From the NCBI RefSeq assembly GCF_000821085.1, contig NZ_CCXR01000001.1, forward strand, positions 1-64,000: a DNA stretch of 64,000 nucleotides, written 5' to 3'. The DNA comes from Bacillus sp. B-jedd. GTDB lineage: Bacteria > Bacillota > Bacilli > Bacillales > Cytobacillaceae. Both the position numbers and the translations under genes were made by a program. Position 1 is the stretch's first letter; every line of letters starts with the position of its first letter. The notes under the pieces were generated by a model. It was not told the origin of the DNA. It ran no database searches and worked only from the letters and a program-made list of their open reading frames with translations. Of this stretch, positions 10,927 through 19,574 are shown one piece after another.

Positions 10927-11203
10927 TAATCAAATAGCACGAAAACGAAGACGGGGAAAAGTAGAAAAATGATGCTTAAAAGAGAGAACCATCACCGGCT
11001 GAAAGTGGTTCAGGCCTCTCGCTTTTTTGAAATGCACCCCTGAGTCCTGCCCGAACCGGCGAAAGCCGCAGTAGGAGACAGGCGGCACCTGCCGTTAATA
11101 GGTTTAAGTTGGGGCTGGATCCTTTTTGCAAAAAGGAACATGCCCAAACAGAGTGGAACCGCGCACAAGCGTCTCTGTCTTTTAGGACAGAGGCGTTTTT
11201 TTA
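10927..11203 (+). promoter_or_regulatory. T-box leader, cysteine-specific
   Basis: The conserved T-box sequence AGAGTGGAACCGCG lies at about 11150-11163. Stem I has a specifier TGC (Cys) at 11033-11035, placed just 5' of the ACCCCTGAG segment as in known T-boxes. A terminator follows (stem 11169-11179 with 11185-11195, then a T run to 11202). Uncharged tRNA-Cys should stabilise the antiterminator and let cysE-cysS be read. The specifier agrees with the downstream genes. Confidence 0.95.
11169..11203 (+). terminator. Regulated terminator of the T-box
   Basis: GCGTCTCTGTC pairs with GACAGAGGCG around a TTTTAG loop and is followed by seven T. Its 5' arm lies next to the T-box sequence, which is the usual terminator/antiterminator switch. 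Confidence 0.9.
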
Positions 11204-11239
11204 TGGAAAAAGATATTTCCTTAGCAGGGAGGGAAAATG

Positions 11240-11908
11240 ATGTTTAAGACGATCAGGGAAGATATTGATGTGGTGTTTGAACAAGATCCGGCGGCGAGGA
11301 GCACTTTCGAAGTCGTGCTGACATACTCCGGCCTTCATGCCATTTGGTCCCATCGAATCGCGCATGCATTATTTAAGAGGAAATTTTTCTTTTTGGCAAG
11401 ATTGATTTCCCAAATCAGCCGCTTTTTTACCGGCATTGAAATACATCCGGGTGCCCAAATCGGCCGTCGTTTCTTTATTGATCACGGCATGGGGGTGGTC
11501 ATTGGTGAAACATGTGAAATCGGGGATAATGTTACTGTATACCAGGGCGTCACTCTTGGGGGTACCGGGAAAGAGAAAGGAAAGCGCCATCCGACAATAC
11601 TCGATAATGCGCTTATTGCTGCGGGAGCGAAAGTTCTCGGCTCGATTACAATCGGGGAACATGCCAAGGTTGGCGCGGGTTCCGTCGTCTTAAAGGATGT
11701 GCCTGCGCATTCGACAGTTGTCGGCATTCCTGGGAAAGTCGTCATCCAAAATGGGGTGAAGGTCGGCAGGGAGCTTGACCATACAGATCTTCCGGATCCG
11801 ACCGGCGACCGCTTCAGGGAACTGGAAAGGGAAATGGAACAATTAAAACAAACACTTCAAGCGATTCAACAGAGAGGAGCCAACGAACATGGCGATTCAG
11901 CTTTATAA
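11240..11908 (+). CDS. cysE: Serine O-acetyltransferase
   Basis: A 222-residue left-handed beta-helix (hexapeptide-repeat) enzyme that makes O-acetylserine, the carbon skeleton for cysteine. Seen are the N-terminal helical domain, [15 protein letters not shown], the G-rich hexapeptide repeats and [10 protein letters not shown] prefer ATG 11240 over 11237 because it gives better spacing from GGAGGG. Overlaps cysS by 20 bases, implying translational coupling under the same T-box. Confidence 0.96.
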   Translation: MFKTIREDIDVVFEQDPAARSTFEVVLTYSGLHAIWSHRIAHALFKRKFFFLARLISQISRFFTGIEIHPGAQIGRRFFIDHGMGVVIGETCEIGDNVTVYQGVTLGGTGKEKGKRHPTILDNALIAAGAKVLGSITIGEHAKVGAGSVVLKDVPAHSTVVGIPGKVVIQNGVKVGRELDHTDLPDPTGDRFRELEREMEQLKQTLQAIQQRGANEHGDSAL

Positions 11909-13286
11909 TACATTGACAAGAAAAAAAGAACTTTTCGTTCCCTTGGAAGAGGGGAAAGTAAAAATGTACGTCTGCGGACCGACCGTATATAACTATATCC
12001 ATATAGGAAATTCGCGTCCCGCAATAGTGTTTGATACGGTGAGAAGATATTTCGAATTCCGCGGATATGAGGTGAATTTCATCTCTAATTTTACCGACGT
12101 GGATGACAAGCTGATCAGGGCGGCGAAAGAGCTGGGCGAGGATGTTCCGGCGATTGCGGAGAGATTTATTGACGCTTATTTCGAGGATGTGTCCGCGCTT
12201 GGCTGCAAAAAAGCTGATGTCCATCCGCGTGTGACGGAGAATATGGATATTATTATTGATTTTATCGCTTCTTTAATAGAAAAAGGATTTGCCTACGAAA
12301 CGGGCGGCGATGTCTATTACAGAACAAGAAGGTTTGATGGCTACGGGAAGCTTTCACACCAATCCATCGATGAATTAAAGGTCGGCGCAAGGATTGAAAG
12401 AGGCGAAAAGAAGGAGGATGCCCTTGATTTTGCCCTCTGGAAAGCGGCCAAGGAAGGCGAAATCTCTTGGGACAGCCCATGGGGCAAAGGCCGTCCTGGC
12501 TGGCATATCGAATGCTCGGCAATGGCAAGAAAGTACCTTGGCGATACGATCGATATACATGCAGGCGGGCAGGATCTTGCTTTCCCGCATCATGAAAATG
12601 AAATTGCCCAATCAGAGGCTTTGACAGGCAAGACATTTGCCCGCTATTGGATGCATAATGGCTATATTAATATAGATAATGAAAAAATGTCGAAGTCACT
12701 TGGCAATTTCGTTCTGGTCCATGACATTATTAAAAACCATGATCCCCAGGTTCTCCGCTTTTTCATGCTGTCGGTCCATTATCGGAATCCGATCAATTAT
12801 AGTGAAGAGCTATTGGAAAATACGAAGGCGGCTTTTGAAAGAATCAAGACATCTTATCAAAACTTGATGCATCGGAGGAAATCCAGTACTGGCCTCACAG
12901 ACGATAACTGCCAATGGGTTAAGCAAATTGGTGTTTTAAGAGAGCAGTTCATCAAGGAAATGGATGATGATTTTAATACAGCGAATGGCATCTCAGTCCT
13001 ATTCGATTTATCCAAGCTCGCAAACCAATACTTATTGGAGAAAAATACTGCCGTTGAAGTCATTGACCTGTTTACAAAACAGTTCGAGGAATTGTTCGGT
13101 GTGCTTGGCCTGAAAATAGGGGCTGAAGAGCTGCTTGATGAGGAAATCGAGTCACTGATTCAAAAGCGCAATCAGGCCAGGAAAGACCGTGACTTCAAAC
13201 TGTCGGATGAAATCAGGGACCAATTGAAAGAGATGAATATTATTTTAGAAGATACGCCTCAAGGCACGAGATGGAAAAGAGGCTAA
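11889..13286 (+). CDS. cysS: Cysteinyl-tRNA synthetase
   Basis: A 465-residue class I synthetase. HIGN at residues 38-41 follows the zinc ligand C29. The WHIECSAM and HHENE segments supply the remaining zinc ligands, and KMSKS lies near residue 265. The C-terminal helical anticodon domain ends in GTRWKRG. Its start lies inside cysE, with AGAGAGGAG upstream. Confidence 0.98.
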   Translation: MAIQLYNTLTRKKELFVPLEEGKVKMYVCGPTVYNYIHIGNSRPAIVFDTVRRYFEFRGYEVNFISNFTDVDDKLIRAAKELGEDVPAIAERFIDAYFEDVSALGCKKADVHPRVTENMDIIIDFIASLIEKGFAYETGGDVYYRTRRFDGYGKLSHQSIDELKVGARIERGEKKEDALDFALWKAAKEGEISWDSPWGKGRPGWHIECSAMARKYLGDTIDIHAGGQDLAFPHHENEIAQSEALTGKTFARYWMHNGYINIDNEKMSKSLGNFVLVHDIIKNHDPQVLRFFMLSVHYRNPINYSEELLENTKAAFERIKTSYQNLMHRRKSSTGLTDDNCQWVKQIGVLREQFIKEMDDDFNTANGISVLFDLSKLANQYLLEKNTAVEVIDLFTKQFEELFGVLGLKIGAEELLDEEIESLIQKRNQARKDRDFKLSDEIRDQLKEMNIILEDTPQGTRWKRG

Positions 13287-13289
13287 AGA

Positions 13290-13718
13290 ATGCTCCAGTA
13301 TGAAACCGATATTGATGAAAAACAATTGAATAGCCTGGCGCTTGCCTACATGGGGGATGCGGTGCTCGAGATTTATGTCCGGCGCCACCTCCTCCAGTGC
13401 GGCAGGGTCAAGCCTCATCGTCTTCATGCAGATGCGACGAGGTATGTTTCGGCAAAAGCCCAGTCACAAATACTTTTTTATTTTCTTGAAAGTGAAGTCC
13501 TTACGGAAGAAGAGCTTGCGGTTGTTAAACGAGGCAGGAATGCAAAGTCCGGTTCTGTTCCTAAAAACACCGATGTTGTTACTTATCGCCACAGCACTGC
13601 ATTCGAGGCATTAATGGGGTCTTTGTATTTAGCGGGAAATATTTCCCGCCTGGAAGAACTGATCGTCAAGGCATTCGAGTATGTAGAGGATAGGAAAGGA
13701 AGGGTTAAGGATGAGTGA
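13290..13718 (+). CDS. mrnC: Mini-ribonuclease III
   Basis: A 142-residue RNase III catalytic domain without a double-stranded RNA-binding domain. [12 protein letters not shown] carries catalytic acidic residues, and a second acidic region ([10 protein letters not shown]) follows. In Bacillus it cuts the 23S precursor at the stem joining its ends. Starts 3 bases after cysS and overlaps rlmB by 8 bases. Confidence 0.95.
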   Translation: MLQYETDIDEKQLNSLALAYMGDAVLEIYVRRHLLQCGRVKPHRLHADATRYVSAKAQSQILFYFLESEVLTEEELAVVKRGRNAKSGSVPKNTDVVTYRHSTAFEALMGSLYLAGNISRLEELIVKAFEYVEDRKGRVKDE

Positions 13719-14454
13719 GGATATCATCATTGGCAAAAACCCCGTCCTGGAGGCATTAAGGTCCAACCGGGATATTAATAAAATCCTGATTGCCGAAGGG
13801 TCCCAACGAGGGCAAATGCAGCAGATTACAGAATTGGCCAAAGAAGGGAACGTCATTGTCCAATACGTACCGAAGAAGAAAATAGACCAGCTGACAGAGG
13901 GAAACCACCAAGGGGTATTGGCCTATGTTGCTGCCTACCAATACGCAGAGGTGGATGACTTGTTTGCCGCGGCTGAAAGGAAAGGGGAAGTGCCGTTTTT
14001 CCTTATCCTTGATGAGATTGAAGATCCACATAATCTTGGATCGATCATGAGAACGGCTGATGCATCAGGTGCCCACGGCATTATTATCCCGAAGCGCCGT
14101 GCGGTCGGCCTTACACAGACGGTGGCAAAGGCGTCTACAGGGGCAATCGAATATATTCCCGTTGCGCGTGTCACAAATCTAGCAAGGACGATTGACGAAT
14201 TGAAGGAGCGCGGCGTCTGGATTGCGGGAACAGATGCAAAGGGCAGCCATGATTACCGGAAACAGGATTTCACCATGCCGATCGGGCTAGTCATTGGCAG
14301 TGAAGGAAAAGGGATGGGCCGGCTGATAAGAGAAAAATGTGATTTCCTCGTTCGTTTGCCGATGGCCGGAAGGGTGACTTCGTTGAATGCATCTGTAGCG
14401 GCTGCATTACTGATGTATGAAGTATACCGGAGCCGCAACCCGCTAGAGGGCTGA
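13711..14454 (+). CDS. rlmB: 23S rRNA 2'-O-methyltransferase, TrmH/RlmB (SPOUT) family
   Basis: A 247-residue SPOUT methyltransferase. An N-terminal substrate-binding domain starts with GKNPVLEAL. The knotted catalytic domain has motif 1 [16 protein letters not shown], motif 2 [12 protein letters not shown] and motif 3 [17 protein letters not shown]. By family it methylates a guanosine ribose in 23S rRNA. Start overlaps mrnC. Confidence 0.93.
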   Translation: MSEDIIIGKNPVLEALRSNRDINKILIAEGSQRGQMQQITELAKEGNVIVQYVPKKKIDQLTEGNHQGVLAYVAAYQYAEVDDLFAAAERKGEVPFFLILDEIEDPHNLGSIMRTADASGAHGIIIPKRRAVGLTQTVAKASTGAIEYIPVARVTNLARTIDELKERGVWIAGTDAKGSHDYRKQDFTMPIGLVIGSEGKGMGRLIREKCDFLVRLPMAGRVTSLNASVAAALLMYEVYRSRNPLEG

Positions 14455-14456
14455 AA

Positions 14457-14966
14457 ATGGATATCCTACTCGTTGACGGCTATAACATCATTGGTGCGTG
14501 GCCGGAGTTAAGGGAATTGAAAAACAGGGATCTGGCGGCCGCGAGGGACAGGCTGGTCGAATTGATGGCCGAATATCAAGGTTACTCCGGATATCGGGTT
14601 ATCATTGTTTTTGATGCCCACTATGTCCAGGGGATTGAGACAAAGGTAAAAAACCATAAGGTTGAAGTCATTTATACGAAGGAAAATGAAACAGCGGATG
14701 AACGGATTGAGAAGCTGGCAAAAGAGCTTAACAATCGAAGAACCCAAATCCACGTTGCAACATCCGATTTTACCGAGCAATGGGTCATTTTTGGACAAGG
14801 GGCGTTACGAAAGTCAGCGCGGGAACTTTTTTTGGAAATGTCCATGCTGGAAAAAACGATTGAAAAAAGTGTGCGCAGTATCCAGGAAACCAAGCCTGTC
14901 ACCCGTATTCCGATAAGCGAAGATTTGGCAGAAATCTTTGAAAAATGGCGAAGGGGGCAAAAGTAA
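14457..14966 (+). CDS. rae1: Ribosome-associated endoribonuclease Rae1 (YacP, NYN domain)
   Basis: A 169-residue NYN/PIN-like protein. The N terminus has LLVDGYNIIGAWPEL with the catalytic Asp, followed by VIIVFDAHYV and VATSDFTEQ, the other acidic positions of the fold. In B. subtilis Rae1 cuts mRNA in the ribosomal A site. It begins 2 bases after the rlmB stop, so the two are coupled. Confidence 0.92.
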   Translation: MDILLVDGYNIIGAWPELRELKNRDLAAARDRLVELMAEYQGYSGYRVIIVFDAHYVQGIETKVKNHKVEVIYTKENETADERIEKLAKELNNRRTQIHVATSDFTEQWVIFGQGALRKSARELFLEMSMLEKTIEKSVRSIQETKPVTRIPISEDLAEIFEKWRRGQK

Positions 14967-14968
14967 CA

Positions 14969-14998
14969 TTGACGCTTAAATTTTACCTGCTGTATAAT
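14969..14998 (+). promoter_or_regulatory. SigA-type promoter of sigH
   Basis: TTGACG (14969-14974) and TATAAT (14993-14998) with an 18-base spacer, beginning 2 bases after the rae1 stop codon. In B. subtilis sigH is also SigA-transcribed and repressed by AbrB; I see no diagnostic AbrB site. Confidence 0.8.
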
Positions 14999-15035
14999 AT
15001 TTCTAACTATGCATGTGCATGCGAGGGGGATCTCA

Positions 15036-15686
15036 GTGAGTGTGGATGTTAGTTCGAGAGCAGGCAATGAGTTTCTGGTTATGGAAGATGAAGAAATCGT
15101 ATATTTAGTGCATAGCGGCAACAGTGAAGCTCTGGATTACTTGATCCACAAATACCGCAACTTTGTCAGGGCGAAAGCGCGGTCTTATTTCCTGATTGGT
15201 GCCGATAAGGAAGATATTGTCCAGGAGGGCATGATCGGCCTTTATAAGGCGATCAGGGATTTTCGGGATGATAAGCTTACTTCCTTTAAGGCGTTTGCCG
15301 AGCTTTGTATTACAAGGCAGATTATTACGGCAATCAAAACGGCCACCAGGCAAAAGCATATCCCCCTGAATTCCTACGTGTCTTTGGACAAGCCGATTTT
15401 CGATGATGAATCCGACCGGACATTGATGGATGTCCTTAGCGGCACGAAAGTAATGGATCCGGAACAGCTTATCATCAACCAGGAAGAATTCGATCATATT
15501 GAAATAAAAATGAGCGAGTTGCTGAGCGACTTAGAGCGAAAAGTCCTTGCCCTTTACCTTGACGGGCAGTCCTATCAGGAAATATCGGAAGAATTGAATC
15601 GTCATGTAAAGTCAATAGACAATGCCCTTCAGCGTGTCAAAAGAAAACTGGAACGCTATTTGGAAATAAGGGAATATTCACATTGA
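15036..15686 (+). CDS. sigH: RNA polymerase sigma-H factor
   Basis: A 216-residue sigma-70-family factor for the transition state and start of sporulation. Region 2 includes EALDYLIHKYRNFVRAKARSYF and DKEDIVQEGMIGLYKAIRDF. Region 4 is the C-terminal helix-turn-helix SYQEISEELNRHVKSIDNAL. Start is GTG 15036, set by GAGGGGGA 6 bases upstream; an ATG at 15009 lacks a site. The first 15-20 residues differ from B. subtilis while the rest is nearly identical. Confidence 0.96.
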   Translation: MSVDVSSRAGNEFLVMEDEEIVYLVHSGNSEALDYLIHKYRNFVRAKARSYFLIGADKEDIVQEGMIGLYKAIRDFRDDKLTSFKAFAELCITRQIITAIKTATRQKHIPLNSYVSLDKPIFDDESDRTLMDVLSGTKVMDPEQLIINQEEFDHIEIKMSELLSDLERKVLALYLDGQSYQEISEELNRHVKSIDNALQRVKRKLERYLEIREYSH

Positions 15687-15732
15687 CACCGAAAGTGATA
15701 TTTCTTTTATTTGAAACCCTTTCCAGTGCTTA

Positions 15733-15761
15733 TTGACAGTAACTGGTCCGCATGTTACAGT
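15733..15761 (+). promoter_or_regulatory. SigA-type promoter of rpmGB-secE
   Basis: A perfect TTGACA (15733-15738), a 17-base spacer and TACAGT (15756-15761), located 34 bases ahead of the L33 start codon. Confidence 0.75.
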
Positions 15762-15794
15762 TTTAGGGACAAAAAATTGGCAGCAGGTGACAAA

Positions 15795-15944
15795 ATGGCA
15801 AAAAAGGCAGTCCTTGCCTGTACAATTTGCGGTTCGAGGAATTATACGACAGCCGCTAGCACCCAGGCACAGAATGAACGGCTTGAGTTAAAAAAGTACT
15901 GTAAAACCTGCAATGCTTCAACGGTTCATAAGGAAACAAGATAG
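15795..15944 (+). CDS. rpmGB: 50S ribosomal protein L33, zinc-ribbon form
   Basis: A 49-residue L33. Two CxxC pairs (CTIC and CKTC) make it the zinc-binding C+ form. The start is ATG 15795 with CAGGTGA upstream; longer in-frame extensions reach into the promoter and can be discarded. In Bacillus the zinc forms can be replaced by zinc-free paralogues under zinc limitation; none is in this window. Confidence 0.95.
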   Translation: MAKKAVLACTICGSRNYTTAASTQAQNERLELKKYCKTCNASTVHKETR

Positions 15945-15984
15945 CCGGCAGGATTGGCATACAAGATAGATGGAGGTTACAACG

Positions 15985-16167
15985 ATGCAGCGCGTAACAA
16001 AGTTTTTTCGCGAAGTTTCTCGCGAAATGAGGAAAGTCAGCTGGCCGAGGCGGGAAGAACTAACCCGTTATACAATCACAGTTATCACAACTGTAGCGAT
16101 TTTCGCTGTTTTCTTCGCGGCAATCGATATGGGCATTTCAAAGTTGATTCGCTTTATTCTTGAATAA
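15985..16167 (+). CDS. secE: Preprotein translocase subunit SecE
   Basis: A 60-residue single-span membrane protein that clamps SecY in the translocon. The amphipathic start QRVTKFFREVSREMRKVSWP leads to one hydrophobic helix (residues 29-52). Start ATG 15985 is chosen because TGGAGGT lies 7 bases upstream; an in-frame ATG at 15970 overlaps that site. Confidence 0.95.
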   Translation: MQRVTKFFREVSREMRKVSWPRREELTRYTITVITTVAIFAVFFAAIDMGISKLIRFILE

Positions 16168-16190
16168 ATAGAACCTGTTCATGGTATAAT
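16160..16190 (+). promoter_or_regulatory. Candidate promoter of nusG
   Basis: TTGAAT (16160-16165) and a perfect TATAAT (16185-16190) with a 19-base spacer. The -35 overlaps the last codons of secE. A terminator-like hairpin follows within about 25 bases of the predicted start. Confidence 0.55.
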
Positions 16191-16215
16191 GGGAAATAAT
16201 GCAGGAAATTTTTAC

Positions 16216-16239
16216 AAAGCCCGGTTCAACGGGTTTTTT
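16216..16239 (+). terminator. Intrinsic terminator between secE and nusG
   Basis: An 8-bp stem formed by AAAGCCCG and CGGGTTTT (loop GTTCAA) ends in a T-run. It would stop the rpmGB-secE transcript, and because it also lies downstream of the candidate nusG promoter it could act as an attenuator for nusG. Confidence 0.65.
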
Positions 16240-16316
16240 CATTTGGTGTAAAACATTGGTGCAGTAAAGTGCGAAATAGAAAACGCAGGGAGGGACGGAC
16301 GTTAAAGTCCTTTTAA

Positions 16317-16850
16317 ATGGAAAAGAATTGGTATGTGGTCCATACTTACTCCGGATACGAAAACAAGGTGAAAGCAAACCTGGAGAAGCGTGTTGAATCA
16401 ATGGGAATGCAGGATAAAATATTCCGCGTAGTTGTTCCGGAAGAAGAAGAAACAGATTTTAAAAACGGTAAGAAAAAAACCGTAAAGCGGAAAGTATTCC
16501 CTGGGTATGTCCTGGTTGAGATCGTCATGACAGACGACTCATGGTATGTTGTCCGCAATACGCCGGGTGTAACCGGATTTGTGGGTTCAGCCGGTTCGGG
16601 CTCTAAGCCGACTCCGCTCCTGCCTGAAGAAGTTTCCGTCATCTTAAGGCGCATGGGAGTAGAAGAAAAACGAGTCGATGTCAATTTTGAAATCGGGGAG
16701 ACCGTAAGGGTGAAAGAAGGTCCGTTTACTGATAAAACAGGTATCATCGAAGAGATGGATAAAACAAAATCCAAGCTGCGTGTACTTGTTGATATGTTCG
16801 GCCGTGACACCCCTGTGGAACTCGATTTTTCACAAATTGAAAAATTATAA
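16317..16850 (+). CDS. nusG: Transcription elongation/termination factor NusG
   Basis: A 177-residue NusG: N-terminal NGN domain (WYVVHTYSGYENKVKANLE, then VFPGYVLVEI), which binds the RNA polymerase clamp, and a C-terminal KOW domain (VRVKEGPFTDKTGIIEEM). A stop codon directly precedes ATG 16317, so the start cannot be further upstream. The only good ribosome binding site (GGGAGGGA, 16288-16295) is 21 bases away, with a hairpin between (see findings). Confidence 0.97.
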   Translation: MEKNWYVVHTYSGYENKVKANLEKRVESMGMQDKIFRVVVPEEEETDFKNGKKKTVKRKVFPGYVLVEIVMTDDSWYVVRNTPGVTGFVGSAGSGSKPTPLLPEEVSVILRRMGVEEKRVDVNFEIGETVRVKEGPFTDKTGIIEEMDKTKSKLRVLVDMFGRDTPVELDFSQIEKL

Positions 16851-16883
16851 CATAAGAAAAATATTCAGATCTTGTAAAATAGC

Positions 16884-16912
16884 TTGAAATCAAAAGTGAA
16901 AAGTGGTAACAT
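16884..16912 (+). promoter_or_regulatory. SigA-type promoter of rplK
   Basis: TTGAAA (16884-16889), 17-base spacer, TAACAT (16907-16912). It leaves a leader of about 130 bases before rplK, containing a GGGGG-ATA-CCCCC hairpin near 17000-17010. Confidence 0.65.
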
Positions 16913-17049
16913 TTCAAAGGTCAGTATGTCTTGGACTAAACAAACCGGACATTTGCCAAGCTCTTTATGTAAATAAAGGCTTTTATATTGAGTGGGAGGG
17001 GGATACCCCCTGTTTACCACATCACGGACTTTTTAAGGAGGTGTGTCTC

Positions 17050-17475
17050 GTGGCTAAAAAAGTAATTAAGGTAGTTAAATTGCAAATTCCTGCTGGGAAA
17101 GCGAATCCGGCGCCACCGGTTGGTCCTGCATTGGGTCAGGCTGGTGTAAACATCATGGGATTCTGTAAGGAATTTAACGCCCGTACAGCAGACCAGGCAG
17201 GTCTGATTATTCCTGTTGAAATTACGGTATTTGAAGACCGTTCCTTTACATTTATTACGAAAACTCCCCCTGCTGCAGTTCTTTTGAAAGTAGCAGCCGG
17301 AATCCAGTCTGGTTCAGGCCAGCCTAACCGTAATAAAGTAGCAACAGTCAAGCGCGATAAAGTGCGCGAGATTGCTGAACAGAAAATGCCTGACCTGAAT
17401 GCGGCCAGCGTTGAAGCAGCAATGCGCATGGTTGAAGGTACAGCGCGCAGCATGGGTATCACGATCGAAGACTAA
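17050..17475 (+). CDS. rplK: 50S ribosomal protein L11
   Basis: A 141-residue L11, the family length. The N-terminal domain ([20 protein letters not shown]) and the C-terminal rRNA-binding domain ending [12 protein letters not shown] are intact. It sits at the GTPase-associated centre where EF-G and RelA act. Start is GTG 17050 after AAGGAGGTGTG; the open frame extending to 16903 lacks a site. Confidence 0.97.
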   Translation: MAKKVIKVVKLQIPAGKANPAPPVGPALGQAGVNIMGFCKEFNARTADQAGLIIPVEITVFEDRSFTFITKTPPAAVLLKVAAGIQSGSGQPNRNKVATVKRDKVREIAEQKMPDLNAASVEAAMRMVEGTARSMGITIED

Positions 17476-17673
17476 TCCATGCAGAACTGTTAAGGGTTGA
17501 TAGGGGGTTGCGTAGATGATTTATCACACGCAACCTTTGTTCTGTCAGGCGGCCCGCAGGCTTGCCGATACAGAGAGCCGGGTACAACCGGCTTTGGCGC
17601 CGTCATAAGGCGCTTCCGCTTTTAACGTGGGAGGTCCATCCGTTAAAACCACAATTCAAGGAGGAAATTTAAA
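17476..17673 (+). promoter_or_regulatory. Structured rplK-rplA intergenic region
   Basis: This 198-base gap has no gene but contains four hairpins in a row: GGTTGCGT/ACGCAACC (17506-17535), AGCCGG/CCGGCT (17576-17593), GCGCC/GGCGC (near 17597-17612), and TTAACG.../CGTTAA around GTGGGAGGTCC (near 17622-17645), just before AAGGAGG of rplA. The last resembles a segment I recall upstream of rplA in other Bacilli. A ribosomal-protein (L1) control site is plausible but not shown. Confidence 0.5.
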
Positions 17674-18372
17674 ATGGCTAAGAAAAGCAGAAAGTATCAA
17701 GAAGCCGCTAAGCTTGTCGATCGTACAAAAGCTTATCCGGTAGGCGAAGCAATCGAGCTTGCCAAAAAAACAAACTACACTAAATTTGATGCGACTGTAG
17801 AAGTTGCTTTCCGCCTCGGCGTTGATCCGAAGAAAGCTGACCAGCAAATCCGTGGAGCGGTAGTGCTTCCTAACGGAACTGGTAAAACACAGCGCGTCCT
17901 TGTTTTTGCAAAAGGTGAAAAAGCCAAAGAAGCAGAAGCAGCAGGCGCGGATTATGTAGGCGATGCAGAGTATATCAACAAAATCCAGCAAGGTTGGTTC
18001 GAATTCGATGTTATCGTTGCGACTCCTGACATGATGGGTGAAGTTGGTAAACTTGGCCGTACACTTGGACCAAAAGGCCTGATGCCTAACCCTAAAACAG
18101 GAACCGTTACTTTTGATGTAACGAAAGCAATCGGCGAAATCAAAGCAGGTAAAGTTGAATACCGCGTTGATAAAGCTGGGAACATCCATGTTCCAATCGG
18201 CAAAGTCTCTTTCGAGGACGAGAAGCTTGTTGAGAACTTCAAGACTGTTTTTGAAACAATGGTCAAAGTTAAGCCATCAGCTGCGAAAGGCACTTACATG
18301 AAGACTGTTACAGTTTCTTCTACAATGGGCCCTGGCGTAAAAGTTGACCCAGCTTCCGTTACAACGAAATAA
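17674..18372 (+). CDS. rplA: 50S ribosomal protein L1
   Basis: A 232-residue L1, the usual bacterial length. It forms the L1 stalk and in many bacteria also represses its own mRNA. Family segments KAEYIN-type domain II and [15 protein letters not shown] are present. AAGGAGG precedes the ATG. Confidence 0.97.
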   Translation: MAKKSRKYQEAAKLVDRTKAYPVGEAIELAKKTNYTKFDATVEVAFRLGVDPKKADQQIRGAVVLPNGTGKTQRVLVFAKGEKAKEAEAAGADYVGDAEYINKIQQGWFEFDVIVATPDMMGEVGKLGRTLGPKGLMPNPKTGTVTFDVTKAIGEIKAGKVEYRVDKAGNIHVPIGKVSFEDEKLVENFKTVFETMVKVKPSAAKGTYMKTVTVSSTMGPGVKVDPASVTTK

Positions 18373-18375
18373 TTG

Positions 18376-18404
18376 TTGACAGAAACATTTAAGTTTGTTA
18401 AAAT
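18376..18404 (+). promoter_or_regulatory. Strong SigA promoter of rplJL
   Basis: Perfect TTGACA (18376-18381), 17-base spacer and TAAAAT (18399-18404), starting 3 bases after the rplA stop. It separates rplJ-rplL from rplK-rplA transcription. Confidence 0.85.
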
Positions 18405-18429
18405 TATTTCTGTTGTTTAAATTGCATAC

Positions 18430-18591
18430 ATTTGTACCGAAGACAGCAGGTGCTGATCAAGCTTAATAGCCTGCCGAGGGAATACGATAGAATTAGCCGG
18501 AACCGGCTATTGTATTATGCCTCCATGTCTTTCTGATATGGAGGCTTTAATTTGCCCGGTATAAATGCAGAAATCTATAGGAGGTGTAAAG
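18430..18591 (+). promoter_or_regulatory. Ribosomal L10 leader with attenuator
   Basis: The segment GAAGACAGCAGGTGC ... AGCCTGCCGAGG (about 18439-18480) is the conserved L10-binding element of Firmicutes rplJ leaders. It is followed by a stable hairpin (AGCCGG-AA-CCGGCT, 18495-18508, extended by flanking pairs) and a terminator (GCCTCCAT/ATGGAGGC, 18519-18545, then TTTAATTT). Excess L10(L12)4 is expected to promote termination. Confidence 0.88.
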
Positions 18592-19092
18592 ATGAGCAGC
18601 GCTATCGAACAAAAGAAATTGATCGTCGATGAAATCGCCGATAAACTGAAAGGCAGCGTTACATGCGTGGTAGTTGACTACCGCGGCCTGAATGTTGCTG
18701 AAGTAACTGAACTCCGTAAACAGCTTCGCGAAGCTGGCGTGGAATTCAAAGTTTACAAAAACTCAATGGTCCGCCGTGCGGCTGAAGCATGCGAACTTGC
18801 TGGCCTTAACGAATCATTGACAGGCCCTAACGCAATCGCATTCAGTGCGGAAGATGTAGTGGCACCAGCGAAAATCATCAACGATTTCGCAAAGAAAAAT
18901 GAAGCTCTTGAAATTAAAGCGGGTGTGATTGAAGGGAATATCGCGACAGCTGATGAAATTAAAGCTCTTGCAGAACTTCCGTCCCGCGAAGGCTTGCTTT
19001 CCATGCTTCTCAGCGTGCTGCAGGCACCTATCCGCAACCTTGCTCTTGCTACAAAAGCAGTTGCAGACCAAAAAGAAGAACAAGGCGCGTAA
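18592..19092 (+). CDS. rplJ: 50S ribosomal protein L10
   Basis: A 166-residue L10, which anchors the L12 dimers to the ribosomal stalk. Start is ATG 18592, with TAGGAGGTG 7 bases upstream; an in-frame ATG at 18565 has no site. The C-terminal helix that binds L12 is intact. Co-transcribed with rplL under the L10 leader. Confidence 0.97.
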   Translation: MSSAIEQKKLIVDEIADKLKGSVTCVVVDYRGLNVAEVTELRKQLREAGVEFKVYKNSMVRRAAEACELAGLNESLTGPNAIAFSAEDVVAPAKIINDFAKKNEALEIKAGVIEGNIATADEIKALAELPSREGLLSMLLSVLQAPIRNLALATKAVADQKEEQGA

Positions 19093-19147
19093 GCTGACCG
19101 TTTTCGCATTACCATAAAAACCAAACAAATTTAGGAGGAACCATACA

Positions 19148-19510
19148 ATGACTAAAGAACAAATCATTGAAGCGGTTAAGTCCATGACAGTTCTGGAACT
19201 TAACGACCTAGTAAAAGCAATCGAAGAAGAATTCGGCGTAACTGCTGCAGCTCCAGTAGCTATGGCAGGCGGCGCTGCAGGCCCAGTTGCTGAAGAGCAA
19301 ACTGAGTTTGATGTAATCCTTGCATCTGCAGGCGATCAAAAAATCAAAGTTATCAAGGTTGTCCGTGAAATCACAGGCCTTGGACTTAAAGAAGCAAAAG
19401 ACCTTGTTGACAACACTCCAAAGCCAGTTAAAGAAGGCGTTTCTAAAGAAGACGCTGAAGCAATCAAAGCTAAGCTTGACGAAGTTGGAGCTAACGTCGA
19501 AGTTAAGTAA
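19148..19510 (+). CDS. rplL: 50S ribosomal protein L7/L12
   Basis: A 120-residue acidic stalk protein that recruits translation GTPases. N-terminal dimerisation domain, an Ala/Gly-rich hinge (residues 36-50), and C-terminal factor-binding domain with [19 protein letters not shown]. Preceded by TTAGGAGG. Confidence 0.98.
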   Translation: MTKEQIIEAVKSMTVLELNDLVKAIEEEFGVTAAAPVAMAGGAAGPVAEEQTEFDVILASAGDQKIKVIKVVREITGLGLKEAKDLVDNTPKPVKEGVSKEDAEAIKAKLDEVGANVEVK

Positions 19511-19522
19511 TTATCCTATAAG

Positions 19523-19551
19523 AAAGCTCGCTGCCTAAGCGGGCTTTTTTC
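19523..19551 (+). terminator. Terminator after rplL
   Basis: AGCTCGC pairs with GCGGGCT (one G-T), followed by six T. Its T-run is 11 bases ahead of the next ribosome binding site. Confidence 0.85.
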
Positions 19552-19574
19552 TGCTTTCCCTGGAGGTGGAACAA

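Noticed and set aside
10928..11203. Region considered as a small gene or ncRNA
   Set aside because: It is explained fully by a cysteine T-box with TGC specifier, T-box sequence and terminator.
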